Shown piece after piece: positions 21,521-32,505 of a stretch of 64,000 nt of DNA. Both the position numbers and the translations under genes were made by a program. This DNA comes from Halicephalobus mephisto (lineage: Eukaryota; Nematoda; Chromadorea; Rhabditida; Panagrolaimidae), in NCBI GenBank assembly GCA_009193035.1, contig SWDT01000053.1, positions 186,001-250,000 of the forward strand. The letters are read 5' to 3'. Position 1 is the first letter of the stretch; each line of letters starts with the position of its first letter. The notes under the pieces are model-generated. The model ran no database searches, was not told the origin of the DNA, and worked only from the letters and a program-made list of their open reading frames with translations.

Positions 21521-24305
21521 TACCTATTTCCTCCGCTGATTTCGTAATATTTAATTTCCTAATTATACGGTAGTTGCTCCTCTTTGACTCGCATTAGTTC
21601 CAAAGTTTTTTATTTTTAAACAATTATTTATAGTACTTAACTGAGGTATTAATTTAACTACCAAGAAAACAAAAACGAAAAAAATTAAAAATTTTACGAA
21701 AATTGGGAAACGACCGAACGGCGGTTGCTCCTTTTATTTCGTAATATTTAACTTTTTTAAATCAATTACTAGATGAGTTAACCTAATACCTCAATTAAAT
21801 AATATAAATATTTAAAAATAAAAAATTTCGAAATTGACGCGAGTCGAAAGGAATGAATGTCCCTGGGGAGCAGTTGCCGTACAGCCAACTTTCGTTTTTA
21901 GACCGAAATTTTCGATAACTAAATCAATCTGAAATCCCTAACACGTAATTAACAAAAAAAAATAAAAAAAATAAATTTCAAAACCAACGCGAGTCGGAGA
22001 CAAGCATTTACCGACTTTTCGAAATTAATAATCGGTTTCTAAAATTTTCGCGTTAAGACACAAAACGCGCGAATTTTTTCTTTTTCAAAAATTTACAAAA
22101 AATTCAATTTTCCTTTCGCAAAAAAATGAGAAAAATAGTTAAAATCAATCGATATAATTTCGAAAATCTCACAAATCATAATAAATTTAAAAAAAAATCA
22201 ATTTTTAAAAATTTAATTTTAAAAAAATCAATTTTAAAAAATTTAATTTAAAAAAAATCAATTTTTCGAAAGAGAAAAACTTGGAAATTTCGTTTTAGCG
22301 CAAAAAATGAAACGTCAACCTCAAAGTTTGATTGTCAACTTAGATAAAAAAGTCGACATCAAAATCAAAGTTCGCAGTCAGAGGTCAAAGTCGAAATTCG
22401 AATTTTTCACTTTGAAATACGAATCACGAGTCATTTTTTGGTTAAAAAAATTCAATTAAAGTTTTATCAATTTAATTCAAGAAATCTTTAAAAATAAAAA
22501 AAATTTAAAATCAAAAATGTTTAAAAATAAGAAAATTTTTAAAATAATAAATTTTTGAAAATAAAAAATTTTTTAAAATAAAATTTTAAAACCAAAAACC
22601 TTTAAAAATAAAAAATTTTTTAAATAAGAAATTTTTAAAATGAAAAATTTTTGAAAATAAAAAATTTTTTAAATAAGGAATTTTTAAAATAATAAATTTT
22701 TGAAAATAAAAATTTTTTTAAAATAAAATTTTAAAACCAAAAACCTTTAAAAATAAAAAATTTTTTAAATAAGAAATTTTTAAAATGAAAAACCTTTAAA
22801 ATGAAAAAGTTTTTTAAATAAGAAAATTTTTAAAATGAAAAATTTTTTTAAATAAAAAAAATCGTGAATGATGTCCCAGCACGAAAAATCAAAATTCGGA
22901 CTTCTAACTTTGGTTGTCAAGTTAGATAAAAAGTTGACATTAAAATCAAAGTTGACAGTCAGAGTCTGAGGTAGGAGTTTGGACTTTTCGCGTCAAGACG
23001 TAACTCATAGGTTTTTTGCTTCGAAAAATTCATATATCGAATTTTATTAATTTTGTTGAAAAATTTTTTAAAATAAAAAAATTCATGAATATTGTTTCAG
23101 CGCAAAAATTTCCAAACTCTAATTTTCAATTCTAACTGTCAATTTTGATATAAAAAGTCAACATTAAAATCAAAGTTCGCAGTCAGAGTCAGAGGTCGGA
23201 GTTTGGACTTTTCGCGTTAAGACCCACCTCATAGGTTTTTTGACTCGCAAAAAGTTAAATAAATTTTTATTATTATTTTATTTTAGAATTTTTTTAAATA
23301 AAAAAATTATAAATATTATCTCAGCACGAAAATAAAAAAAATTATAAATATTGTCTCAGCACGATAATTTTTAAAATTATAATTTCGAATTTTGATTTTA
23401 ATGTCAATTTTTTAAAATTTAAAATGTAACTTAGGTTTTTTGACTCGTAAAAAGTTAAATAAGTTTTAATTATTATTTTATTTCAGAATTTTTTTAAAAT
23501 AAAAAATTATAAATATTGTCTCAGCGCGAAAATAAAAAAATTATAAATATTATCTCAGCACGAAAATAAAAAAAATTATAAATATTATCTCAGCACGAAA
23601 ATAAAAAAATTATAAATATTGTCTCAACACGATAATTTTTAAAATTATAATTTCGAATTTTGATTTTAATGTCAATTTTTTTAAATTTAAAATGTAACTT
23701 AGGTTTTTTGACTCGTAAAAAGTTGAATAAGTTTTAATTATTATTTTATTTCAGAATTTTTTTAAAATAAAAAATTATAAATATTGTCTCAGCACGATAA
23801 TTTTAAAAATTATGATCTCGAATTTTGATCGCAAACTTATATTTTAAATTTTAAAAAGTTGACATTAAAGTCAAATTTATAGGTTTTTTGACTTGTAACA
23901 AATTAAATAATTTTTAATTATTATTTTATTTTAGAATTTTTTTAAAATAAAAAATTATAAATATTGTCTCAGCACGATAATTTTTAAAATTATGATCTTG
24001 AACTTTGATTGTCAACTTAGAACAAGAATTTCCAAATTCCGACCTCGAACTTTGACCGCAAACTTTGATTTTAATGTCAACTTTTTTAATCTAAAACGCA
24101 ACTCATAGGTTTTTTGAATTGCGAAAAGTTAAATAAATTTTAGTTATTAATTTACTTCAGAAATTTTGTAAAAATTATGAATATTGTCTCAACGCGAAAA
24201 TAAAAAAATTATGAATATGTCTCAGCACGAAAATTAAAAAAATTATAAATATTATCTCAGCACGGAAATTTCTAAAATTATGATTTCGAACTTCGACTGC
24301 AAACT
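21521..24305. repeat. Diverged satellite and simple-repeat tract
   Basis: No coding potential is visible. 22180-22860 is a short-period A/T repeat (AAAATTTTTAAAATAAGAAA). From about 22860 to 24290 longer units repeat: AAATATTGTCTCAGCACGAA, TAGGTTTTTTGACTCG, and TTGACATTAAAATCAAAGTT blocks. The TGTCTCAGCACG core is seen about ten times. Confidence 0.8.
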
Positions 24306-24803
24306 TATGAGAGAATTGCATGTAGTCAAAGTGATTATTTGAAATGAGTTATATCACTTTGAAGCTCTTAAAATACTGGTTCAGAATCTGTATTCCATTT
24401 CTGCTAAACGCTTTTGTAGAATGAGAAAATGAGATAAATGTGTAAAATTTCATATATCAAAAGTTGGAAAAACACAAGATTACCCCCTTGCCTTGTGTTG
24501 AACTTTGGCGACTCCATTTTGGGGATATTCGTTTTCCACTTTAATTTAACCAATTTTAATAATTTTTTCGAAATTAGATGTATTTTTTGTACTGATTATA
24601 ACTATTTCATTGGTTTTTTGAAAAAACGATCAGAAATACAAGGAAACTCAGTCCTAAATTTAGAAATTTTTCTGATTATCTTACTTCAGAAGATCGGTTA
24701 ATAAAAATGGAATACAGATTCTGAAATATTATTTTAAGAGCTACAAAACGATATATAACTGATTTCAAATGATGACTTCGACTAAAGTGATTTCTCTTGT
24801 TAG
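24306..24803. mobile_element. MITE-like inverted-repeat element, copy 1
   Basis: Left and right arms of about 95 bp are inverted copies: GCTCTTAAAATACTGGTTCAG then AATCTGTATTCCATTT on the left, and their reverse complement (AATGGAATACAGATTCTGAA, then TTTTAAGAGC) on the right. No coding region lies between them. A related copy is at 47944-48249. Confidence 0.75.
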
Positions 24804-25488
24804 ATAAAATAAACCATATTCTGGAAGATAGAAAACTAATAAGAAGATTAATTTCTAGTAATTATTTATTACTTTCGCTTCAGGACCAAATTTACTAATT
24901 TTTGTACTTTTATGAAAAAGATCGATTTTGGTAGAAAATTTATAGAAAACGATAATTTTTCGAAATAAAAGAATGTCAGCATCGGAACAAATCCCATCCA
25001 TTGAATCAGAATAGGATAACGTAGATGCCTTCTTCCTATACGGACTCCGCAAGCATCACCAACTGTGAATTCACTTGGCAATGTGGTGGGAGCCGAACTC
25101 GACTTGTTTTCCCTCGACGACTAACAACTGAGCCATTGCGCTATTTTGCAAATAGGACCCTCGTCAAAAATGAACCTAGAATAAAAAGCGGTTCAAAGTC
25201 AACAAAAATCCAAAAAATTAATCCCAAAACGAAAACTTTAATTTTTGTAATTTCTCTTCTGATAATCAATCTCAATTGAAAATCAATTATGTAATTGCGA
25301 GAATAATAGTGAGTTACTTAATCTACGTTATTGAATAGATTACTGTATTTTATATTCGAAGTTGAAATAGTATCCTGTTCGTGGTTACATTGGCAAAGAA
25401 ATTAGAAAAAATTGTTTTTCCAATGAGGTTCCAAGCATTGTAAGTTTTTTGTTCCCCAACATCATTCATTATTGTTTATTTTTAGAAC
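24804..25488. other. Intergenic region with a tRNA-like segment
   Basis: Apart from the tRNA-like segment at 25077-25144 and a possible upstream exon ending at 25439 (in-frame run PVRGYIGKEIRKNCFSNEV before a GTAAGT donor), I see nothing definite here. Confidence 0.4.
25077..25144 (-). pseudogene. tRNA-like sequence (degenerate tRNA or tRNA-derived SINE)
   Basis: On the minus strand an A-box-like TGGCTCAGTTGTTAG and a B-box-like GAGTTCGGCTCCC are correctly ordered, and the ends GCAATG and CATTGC can pair. A standard seven-nucleotide anticodon loop cannot be placed, so it is probably not a working tRNA. Confidence 0.5.
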
Positions 25489-27373
25489 ATGTATTGTGCG
25501 TATACTGCTCTTTTGAAACCTGACTATAGAAAAATTTTGGATTTTTCAATTGTATTTGATGATAGAGAATATTGGGAACTACGATATTGGATTAAAAAAG
25601 ACATAATTGATACGAAAGACATCCAGTATATCCATTTAACTACAGCAGCTTCGTTAATGGAATTCAGTACGGTGTGGTGTTGTGTGTAATATTCCCAAAA
25701 ATAGGATTTCCAGAAGTCTTCACAGATAGTATTGAATAATACAAGACATCCAGTATATCCATGTAACTGCAGCTTCGTCAATGGAATTCAGTACGGTGTA
25801 GTGTTGTGGGTAATATTCCCAAAAACAGGATTTTCAGAAGTCTTCACAGATAGTATTGAATAATACAAAATATAACTGTAAAATTATTATAGGTAGAGAA
25901 AATATTTACAAGTAATACACTTGATGAGGCTCAAAAGCAAATTAGATGTAAAGTCTTGATTAATTGGAATGAAGTTAAAGAAATGACTCTAGGAGAACTT
26001 TTCGAATTTGTCAAAAACTTTGAAAAAGAAAAAACCTCAGATTTCGATGTCCTTATTTATTATAATAATTCCTCTTTAAATGAGAAATTTCGGACAAAAA
26101 AATTAAAAATGATTGCAATTTTCGTCGATATTTGTTGTGGTTGTACATATTTTATCGAAAAATTGAAATAAAGATGGAAAAGCTTGGATGTCAACAAATC
26201 CTTCCAGCACTTACTTCAGATCAAAAATCATTTATCGGTATTTGTGGACAGTTATTAGAAACTAAAAGAATCTTCATATCAATGGACAAAAACGATTTTC
26301 TGAAAATATATCCAGTAGTGAAAAAACTCTTTTTTTGGTACATGGAGTATATCAAGTTCTCAATAAAACTTGAAAACAACATGGATGAAGGAGATCATCT
26401 TCCAGGAACAATCTTCTTCTTCTTTATCTTCAGCGTTTGTCCCGCATTCGCAGGGTCCGTTATACCACACCATACAATACAACAGAAAATAAGTTAAATT
26501 AAGACAAACTAGAACTTTTTGCTTGATCTTGCATGTGATGTGATTTGATGCGACGTCCCTTCTTTGTGGACAGGCTTGTCGCGCGAGCCTGTCGTCCGGC
26601 TTGTTCTTCCGAGTTCTTGACCTCTTCCAGGAACAATCGATGACTTGAAATCATGCCTCTATCAACTGAACACATGGTTTCCAATAAGAATTAAAGGAAA
26701 ATGGAAGAATTGCAATGGTCAATATATTGGAACACCTCCGGGATTTGAAGACGTTGTTGAAAGACTTCATGGAACAACGAAATTCAATAACTGCCAATTA
26801 GTTACTGACGAAAAAGCAGTTGAGCCATATATTGGAGGAGAAGAAGAAAACATTATTTTTGGATTAATCGACATGGAAGGAACCGAACAATCAGGAATTC
26901 CAGAAGACTCAAAAGTGTTTGAATGGGGATGTCCTGAAAAATGTATAGAAAACTTGAGAAGATGGATCTGCACTAAATGTGGAAATTTCGTTTTCCAGAA
27001 GGATATGATTCTCTACTGTTCTTGTGGGTCGACGAAGTATAGGGAGAGGATATTAATCTGTCCTCATCCAAGTCACCGACTACAGTCAGTAGAGAAAAAA
27101 GAAGCTCAGAAATTCATCGATTCTCACGTTGTGAATAAAGAAATAGAAAACAACCAGGATATTAACGACGATATTCTCTCTTCCATCTGTCAACAACTGC
27201 TAAAATCAGAAGAAGGAGAAACTGAAAATTGGAAAACATACGTGGATCTCGTTGGTTTTCTTCCGAAATGCAAAAAAGAAGTCGAAAATGTTTTGAAACA
27301 ATTCCAAGGTCTAACTACCTTCGATGGAGATACCAGACATCTCATTTCTCAATATTTAGGTGAAAAAAATTAA
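25489..27373 (+). CDS. Unrecognised protein with zinc-ribbon-like Cys cluster; structure uncertain
   Basis: A workable model uses exons 25489-25683, 25893-26123, 26174-26492 and 26631-27373, about 495 aa, in phase throughout. Some donors are weak, and an extra 5' exon is possible. The last exon is the most convincing. It has a Cys cluster ICTKCGNFVFQKDMILYCSC followed by GSTKY and CPHPSH, that is C-x2-C, C-x-C and C/H ligands able to bind zinc. The C-terminal 100 residues are acidic and helical. I do not recognise the family. A 127-bp tandem duplication spans the first exon/intron boundary, and a 225-bp segment flanked by a 15-bp direct repeat interrupts exon 3. The gene may be decaying. Confidence 0.5.
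25618..25868. repeat. 127-bp tandem duplication across an exon-intron boundary
   Basis: GACATCCAGTATATCC starts at 25618 and again at 25745, and the two copies stay alignable to about 25868. Copy 1 holds the end of an exon and its donor. Copy 2 lies in the intron. Confidence 0.9.
26399..26638. other. 225-bp insertion flanked by 15-bp direct repeat
   Basis: CTTCCAGGAACAATC occurs at 26399-26413 and 26624-26638. Removing one copy plus the DNA between them restores a continuous frame (HLPGTI then DDLKSCLYQL). The inserted DNA has no terminal inverted repeats but contains a strong hairpin (GACAGGCT/AGCCTGTC near 26570-26595). Confidence 0.75.
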
Positions 27374-27755
27374 ATATATCAAGTAATTTTAAATTAAACT
27401 TAATATTTATTTTTTATTTTTAATATATAAAAAAATTATGAAAATGATGTTCGATTGGATGTAGCATTTGCTATTTTTGTTAAAAATTGAATGGATTCAA
27501 AATTGAATACTTAATTGTTCGTTTTTCATTGAAGTAAACAATTTTTCTTTAATTTTCTAGCATTTTCAACACGTTTTTTAAATTGATTAAATGACCTTTT
27601 AATCTTTGATTTTGTTTTTTTTTGTTGTTCTCTAAGTTTATCAAAGAACACTCGCACTCTAGTCACAGCCGCTACATGCTGTTTGTGTACTTCTTTTTGT
27701 GAATACTTCTCTATATAAAAAGAACTAGAAATACACTCCAATCGATTCTTTCACC
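27374..27755. other. Intergenic spacer before the P450 gene
   Basis: AT-rich 382-bp spacer. AATATATAAAAAAATT near 27420 and a TATA-like CTATATAAAAAG near 27710 are visible. The latter sits about 45 bp before the P450 ATG and could be its core promoter. No gene seen. Confidence 0.4.
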
Positions 27756-30028
27756 ATGTTTATTTTGTTTTTCGTATTATTCCTGCTTTTCCTTTTCTAT
27801 CACTTCTACTACAGAAGACGAACCTCCCTCCAGGGCCTGTCCCAATACCACTACTGGGGAACCTCGGGAGTTGGCTGGAGAAAGACCGAGATACGATGTG
27901 TTCATCCACTGGAGGAAAAAGTACGGAGATGTATTCACTTCTGGCTTTCTGAATTCCCAATGGTCATGGTTTGTGACTACAAGGTTATTCACGATGCTTT
28001 TGTGAAGGATTATTCAGATGAATTAGCCGGGAAATTCACTTTAGAGGCGTTGATGAAGAGGATCAGAGGAGGAATAAATGGAATCATTGCATTGAGCCTT
28101 CAGGAGAGTTGTGGAAAGAGCAGAGGAGGTTCAGTCTGCAGGTTTTGAGGAACTTCGGAGTCGGGAGGAACTTAATGGAAGAGAAGGTAGGTCGTGCTTA
28201 TATTTCTGAACTTAGAACTAAATTTCTGATTGTTTAAAATCATAGCTGACATTATATATTGCATGTGTAATCAAGCTCTGATTAGTTTTGAAATATCTAG
28301 TCTTACTGTACAAAAGTACATAGTTAAGTGGCACAGAATCATTAGAAACCTTGTTAATATAAGTAAGGAACTTATGTTAGATAAGCTTGATTTGACTAAA
28401 AATCTCGAATTTTTGGAGAAAAAGGAAATTTGTCAATTTATCCATTGGTTTAAAAATTAAAAACTACTTTCTGTCTAAATCGGTAATTTTAAAAGTAGTA
28501 TAATTTTGTCAATATTAATTAGAAATATGCAAAACAATTCTCTTCATGTTATCGACTAAGTTAGATTCTCTCTATAGCGATCTAAAAATTGCAAAATTTA
28601 ATAGAAATTTACAACTATTTTCATAGTTTTTATATTCTAATATCCTTATTTTTATTGTTTCCAGATCCTCGATGAAGTAGTCTGTATGATCAAACGTCTC
28701 GAAGAGGACCAAAAGTCCGGCATCTGCAACATTATTAGTCGTTTCGACCTCTGCGTCGGATCTATCATCAATAATCTCATTTTCGGTTACCGTTTTGATG
28801 GTCTTACAGAAGGCGAATTTCTCAAACTTAAGACTTTAATGACAGATTTGTTTATCCACATCAACACTCCGACTAATCTCATCGTTGGATTATTTTACTG
28901 GTTAAGACATATCCCTCCTTTCTACAATGCTGCGGAGAAATCAGCATATTTGACTCAGAAAATTTTCGACAATTTAGATGAACAAATCAAGGATCACGAG
29001 AGGAAATGTGATCTCACTGCAGAATCCGAACCGCTTGATTTCTGCGAAGCTTATCTCCGAGAAATGGAGCGTCAGAAGAATTCAGATTCTTCCAGAAAGG
29101 AATTTTACACGAGAAATCAACTGCGGAACATCTGTATGGATTTGTGGGCGGCAGGTCTTGAGACAACTTCGACGACTTGTCAGTTTGCAGTTATCTACGC
29201 CTTGAATCATCCCGACGTCTACAACAAGTTACAGAAGGAATTAGATACTGTAGTTCAAGGAGACAAGCTGGTGACACTCAATGACAAACTAAACTTACCC
29301 TACTTCAATGCCTTTATTAATGAGGTACAACGAACTCTAAATTTAATTTTGATTAACCTCTTCCATCAAGCTCTGGATGATATAGTTATTGGTGGATATA
29401 AAATCAAGAAAGGGACCATTGTTATTCCCCAGATTGCAAACGTTATGTATGATGAAAAGGTGAGTGGGGAACTGTTAGGGAACTTGTTAGATCTAGAAGT
29501 AAGATTTGTTTTCATTAAGTTTAATTTAAAATAAGGTAATGTCTGAGAATATCTGGGTTCTCAATTCAAAACCATAAAGATTTTAAATGCAATTATCATT
29601 TTAGTGCAAATTTTCTGTAACAAATTAGTAGATCCTAAAACAAATATTGTTCTTCAAATACTAAAATCAGACTTTCTTAAAATTAAATTTTTATCTCGTA
29701 ATTAATATCGTCATTTCGAATTTCCGTTTTTGGCTGAATAGAAAGTTCGTTTCAGATTTTCCCAGATCCCTTCACCTTCAAACCAGAGAGATTCATCGAC
29801 TCCTCTGGAAACCTCAAGAAAGTGGAACAACTGACACCTTTCTCGATCGGGAAGAGACAATGCCTGGGGGAATCTCTGGCTAGAATGGAGCTGTTTCTGA
29901 TCCTCTCGAATCTTTTCAAACACTTTGATCTAAAACCAGAAGGCGAACTTCCTCCTTCGATGTTGAAGAAATGGGCTCTCACTGTACAACCCGAGCCTTA
30001 TAAAATTAGAGTTTATAAGAGAACTTAG
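27756..30028 (+). pseudogene. CYP33-like cytochrome P450 with four single-base deletions in exon 1
   Basis: Three exons: 27756-28186, 28665-29459 and 29756-30028. Exons 2 and 3 are open and normal. They contain the I-helix DLWAAGLETTSTT, the K-helix ExxR in NEVQR, PERF in FTFKPERF, and the heme-binding FSIGKRQCLGES with its Cys. Exon 1 starts with a membrane anchor (MFILFFVLFLLFLFYHF), but its P450 match jumps frame four times: before the Pro-rich hinge LPPGPVPIPLLGN, before RYDVFIHWRKKYGDVF, before FWLSEFPMVMV, and before PSGELWKEQRRF. Each jump equals one missing base. The exon is 431 nt and 431+4 is divisible by three, which fits the phase of exon 2. Either a recent pseudogene or a local sequence-error cluster. 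CYP33s oxidise lipids and xenobiotics at the ER. Confidence 0.85.
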
Positions 30029-32505
30029 ATGGGGCACACTGTAACTTGTAGGTCTTAGTGAATAAAGAAATAGTAATATAATTTTTATCTTTTTGATTGA
30101 TTTGAAGTTCTTGATGTCTAAGCTTATTCGATATTGAGAGATTGGAAAATATGTTTTTCCCTTTTAACGTATGGCTGAATTGCTTTTTCATCATTTATTA
30201 CTGAAAAGTTCTGAAATCTAATTACTTATAATATTTTAATGAAATATTTGAATGTTTTATGTTTTGTATGTATGATGAAAGTCGTCAAGCATTGTTGCAA
30301 AAAGTCGTCACATTTGACGAAATCTTGTCTTGTACTAAACATTATTTGATCCTCCGTGAAGAAAATGTCACATATTTGTCGCATTTTGTATCACGGGAAA
30401 ATTACGATTTTTTGTATCTATGAGCTTTGCAAATTTTCTCACGAATGTAAAAAACATTTAAATCAGTTACGTACTTTTTCATGAGCATGAACCTCTGGAA
30501 CTCACACACAAGAAAGAACACATTAAAATGTCTTTCATATATCAGGTACATTATATCTAACATGTCAACACAGTGAATATAATGCGCCGATATAAACGTG
30601 ATGTATCGATATATTGAATATAATGTATCCTGTACATCAAACTCGTTACAATGTGTCGATACATAAAATATAATGTATTATGTATATTATATACAATGTA
30701 CCGATATCAACTTAGCGTATCGATACATAAAATATAATGTATCTTGTACATCAAACTCCTTATAATGTATCGATACATTGAATACAAGGCATCAATATCA
30801 ACTTGTTGTATTGATACATAAAATGTAATTTATTTGAAGCATCAGAGCCATTACAATGTATTTATACATTATCTAGTATGCAGCTATTTTTTGTATGCAT
30901 ACACAAGCATAACAATTGCCAATTAGGATAGAACTGTAGAACAATGGTTATGGTTTTCGTGAATATTTGACACATTTGATAAAAATTACAACGCAATAGT
31001 GACTGTCTGCATTTATTACGACATCAAAAGTTACGTTTTTTCGTATATAAGCCATATGAACAAACTTCCTCCTTTCTTGTTAATTGATTATTTAATGGGG
31101 GTGAGTACCGCAGTTAACAAATTTTTACTAACAGCTTATGTACGTGACTTTTGGTTTTTTCCAAAAATAATCAGAATTAGGGGAAATTACAGTATCTTAA
31201 GTTGTGCGATGACAATAGAGCAAGAAATGAAGCAGTTATATATTACTATAAAAATCAAATCTGTAATTATTTGAAGCTAATTACCAGTTATTGAAAATAA
31301 ATCCTGAACAGTAGTATCTGATGGATAAGCTTAGAAAATGGTTCTGCTTTTCATAGAACCCTTTGCTTTGAAGAGGTAATCCTTTATTCTGATAGAACTT
31401 CAATATTGAGTAAACTGTTGTGAACGCATAGTTTCCATGACCAGGGATATTCAGAATACTTGAAATAGTCAGTCCTCGCTCTCCATTAAGGAATATAGAA
31501 GAAAACACATCACGTCAGTCGGTGTTCTCTGAGTAGTGTATGTATATCATTAATATTGTTCCGTTATTGTTGTATATTATCGTTCTAGTCCTGTGAATAA
31601 AAACAAAAAAACAATCTTAAATTATGTTCTATATATTACTGTAGAAATTGTGAAAGTAAATAAAAAACCTACTATTTTCAACTTATTGTTGTAATTTCGT
31701 TTTGCTTAAATTCAGAATTACTATTTTCTTATTCTAGACTCTTCTTTTTTAAATAATATTGTACCTGTTGTGGTAAATAGTTTCCAATATACAATAAATA
31801 CTGTCGAAGTAGTCGAAGATGGCAGTAGTGGAGAACAACAGATGAATCATCAATGCAAAAGAGGCAAATGAGCTTCTACGCTTCACTATTAATGTGTCTG
31901 ATTCGCGTTTTGTGTTTACCGTAATTATGTAATGCTTTAAGTAACCGTAATGTATCATGTATTATATCTTGCTTTACTGCTGTTGTTATAATTATCACTT
32001 TCTTTGGTTTAATTTCCCAAGTTTGAGAGCAATAAAGAGACCGATAGAAATCAGTAGTAAGAAGGATTACTACGTTTAAATACTGTAATATATAAAGAAC
32101 CAGAATTCCAAATGACTTCAACCTTCAGAATCACGACCAATGAATCGAAATATGTTCATTAGTATCCAGAATTCTTGTTGTATTCTCATACCGTATCCCT
32201 GACTCTTTTCTTAAAACAAAGTAAAACACATTTTTAATTTTATCATTTTTGAATTACAATTTCCAGGAAATCAACTGTAGTCGTCATAGCGGTGTTCTCT
32301 ACCATGTTATTACAAATTTATAATTGCAGATTTGCACCAAATACTTTCCCACTGTGAGCAAATTTAACTGGACTTTGTTGGCAATTGGTTCTAATGGAAC
32401 TTACTATAATAAACTCAAATTTCACCTGCCTAAGATTTATTCCCTTCATAAATTTTGTCAACGAACAGTTCCTTTTTTTCTATTTGAGAAAATATAGGAT
32501 AAATT
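30029..32505. repeat. Long intergenic region with palindromic ATGTATCGATACAT repeats
   Basis: About 30540-30880 is a run of units combining ATGTATCGATACAT, AAATATAATGTATC and CATCAAACTC. The same family occurs near 35200-35690, 36290-36660, 47230-47780 and 52810-53080. No convincing gene is seen. An SL1-like 22-mer lies at 32006-32027. Confidence 0.6.
32006..32027 (+). other. SL1-like sequence, 21 of 22 matches
   Basis: The 22 bases GGTTTAATTT...CCCAAGTTTGAG match the nematode SL1 spliced leader except for T in place of A at position 10. The next bases are AGCAAT, so the GT donor of a true SL RNA gene is missing, and no Sm-site-like AATTTTTGG follows. Confidence 0.55.

Noticed and set aside
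20700..24305. CRISPR-like regular repeats
   Set aside because: The units are contiguous satellite copies without unique spacers, in a eukaryotic genome.
28230..28460. 76-aa frame in P450 intron 1
   Set aside because: AT-rich, no domain features, lies between two P450 exons that join in phase.
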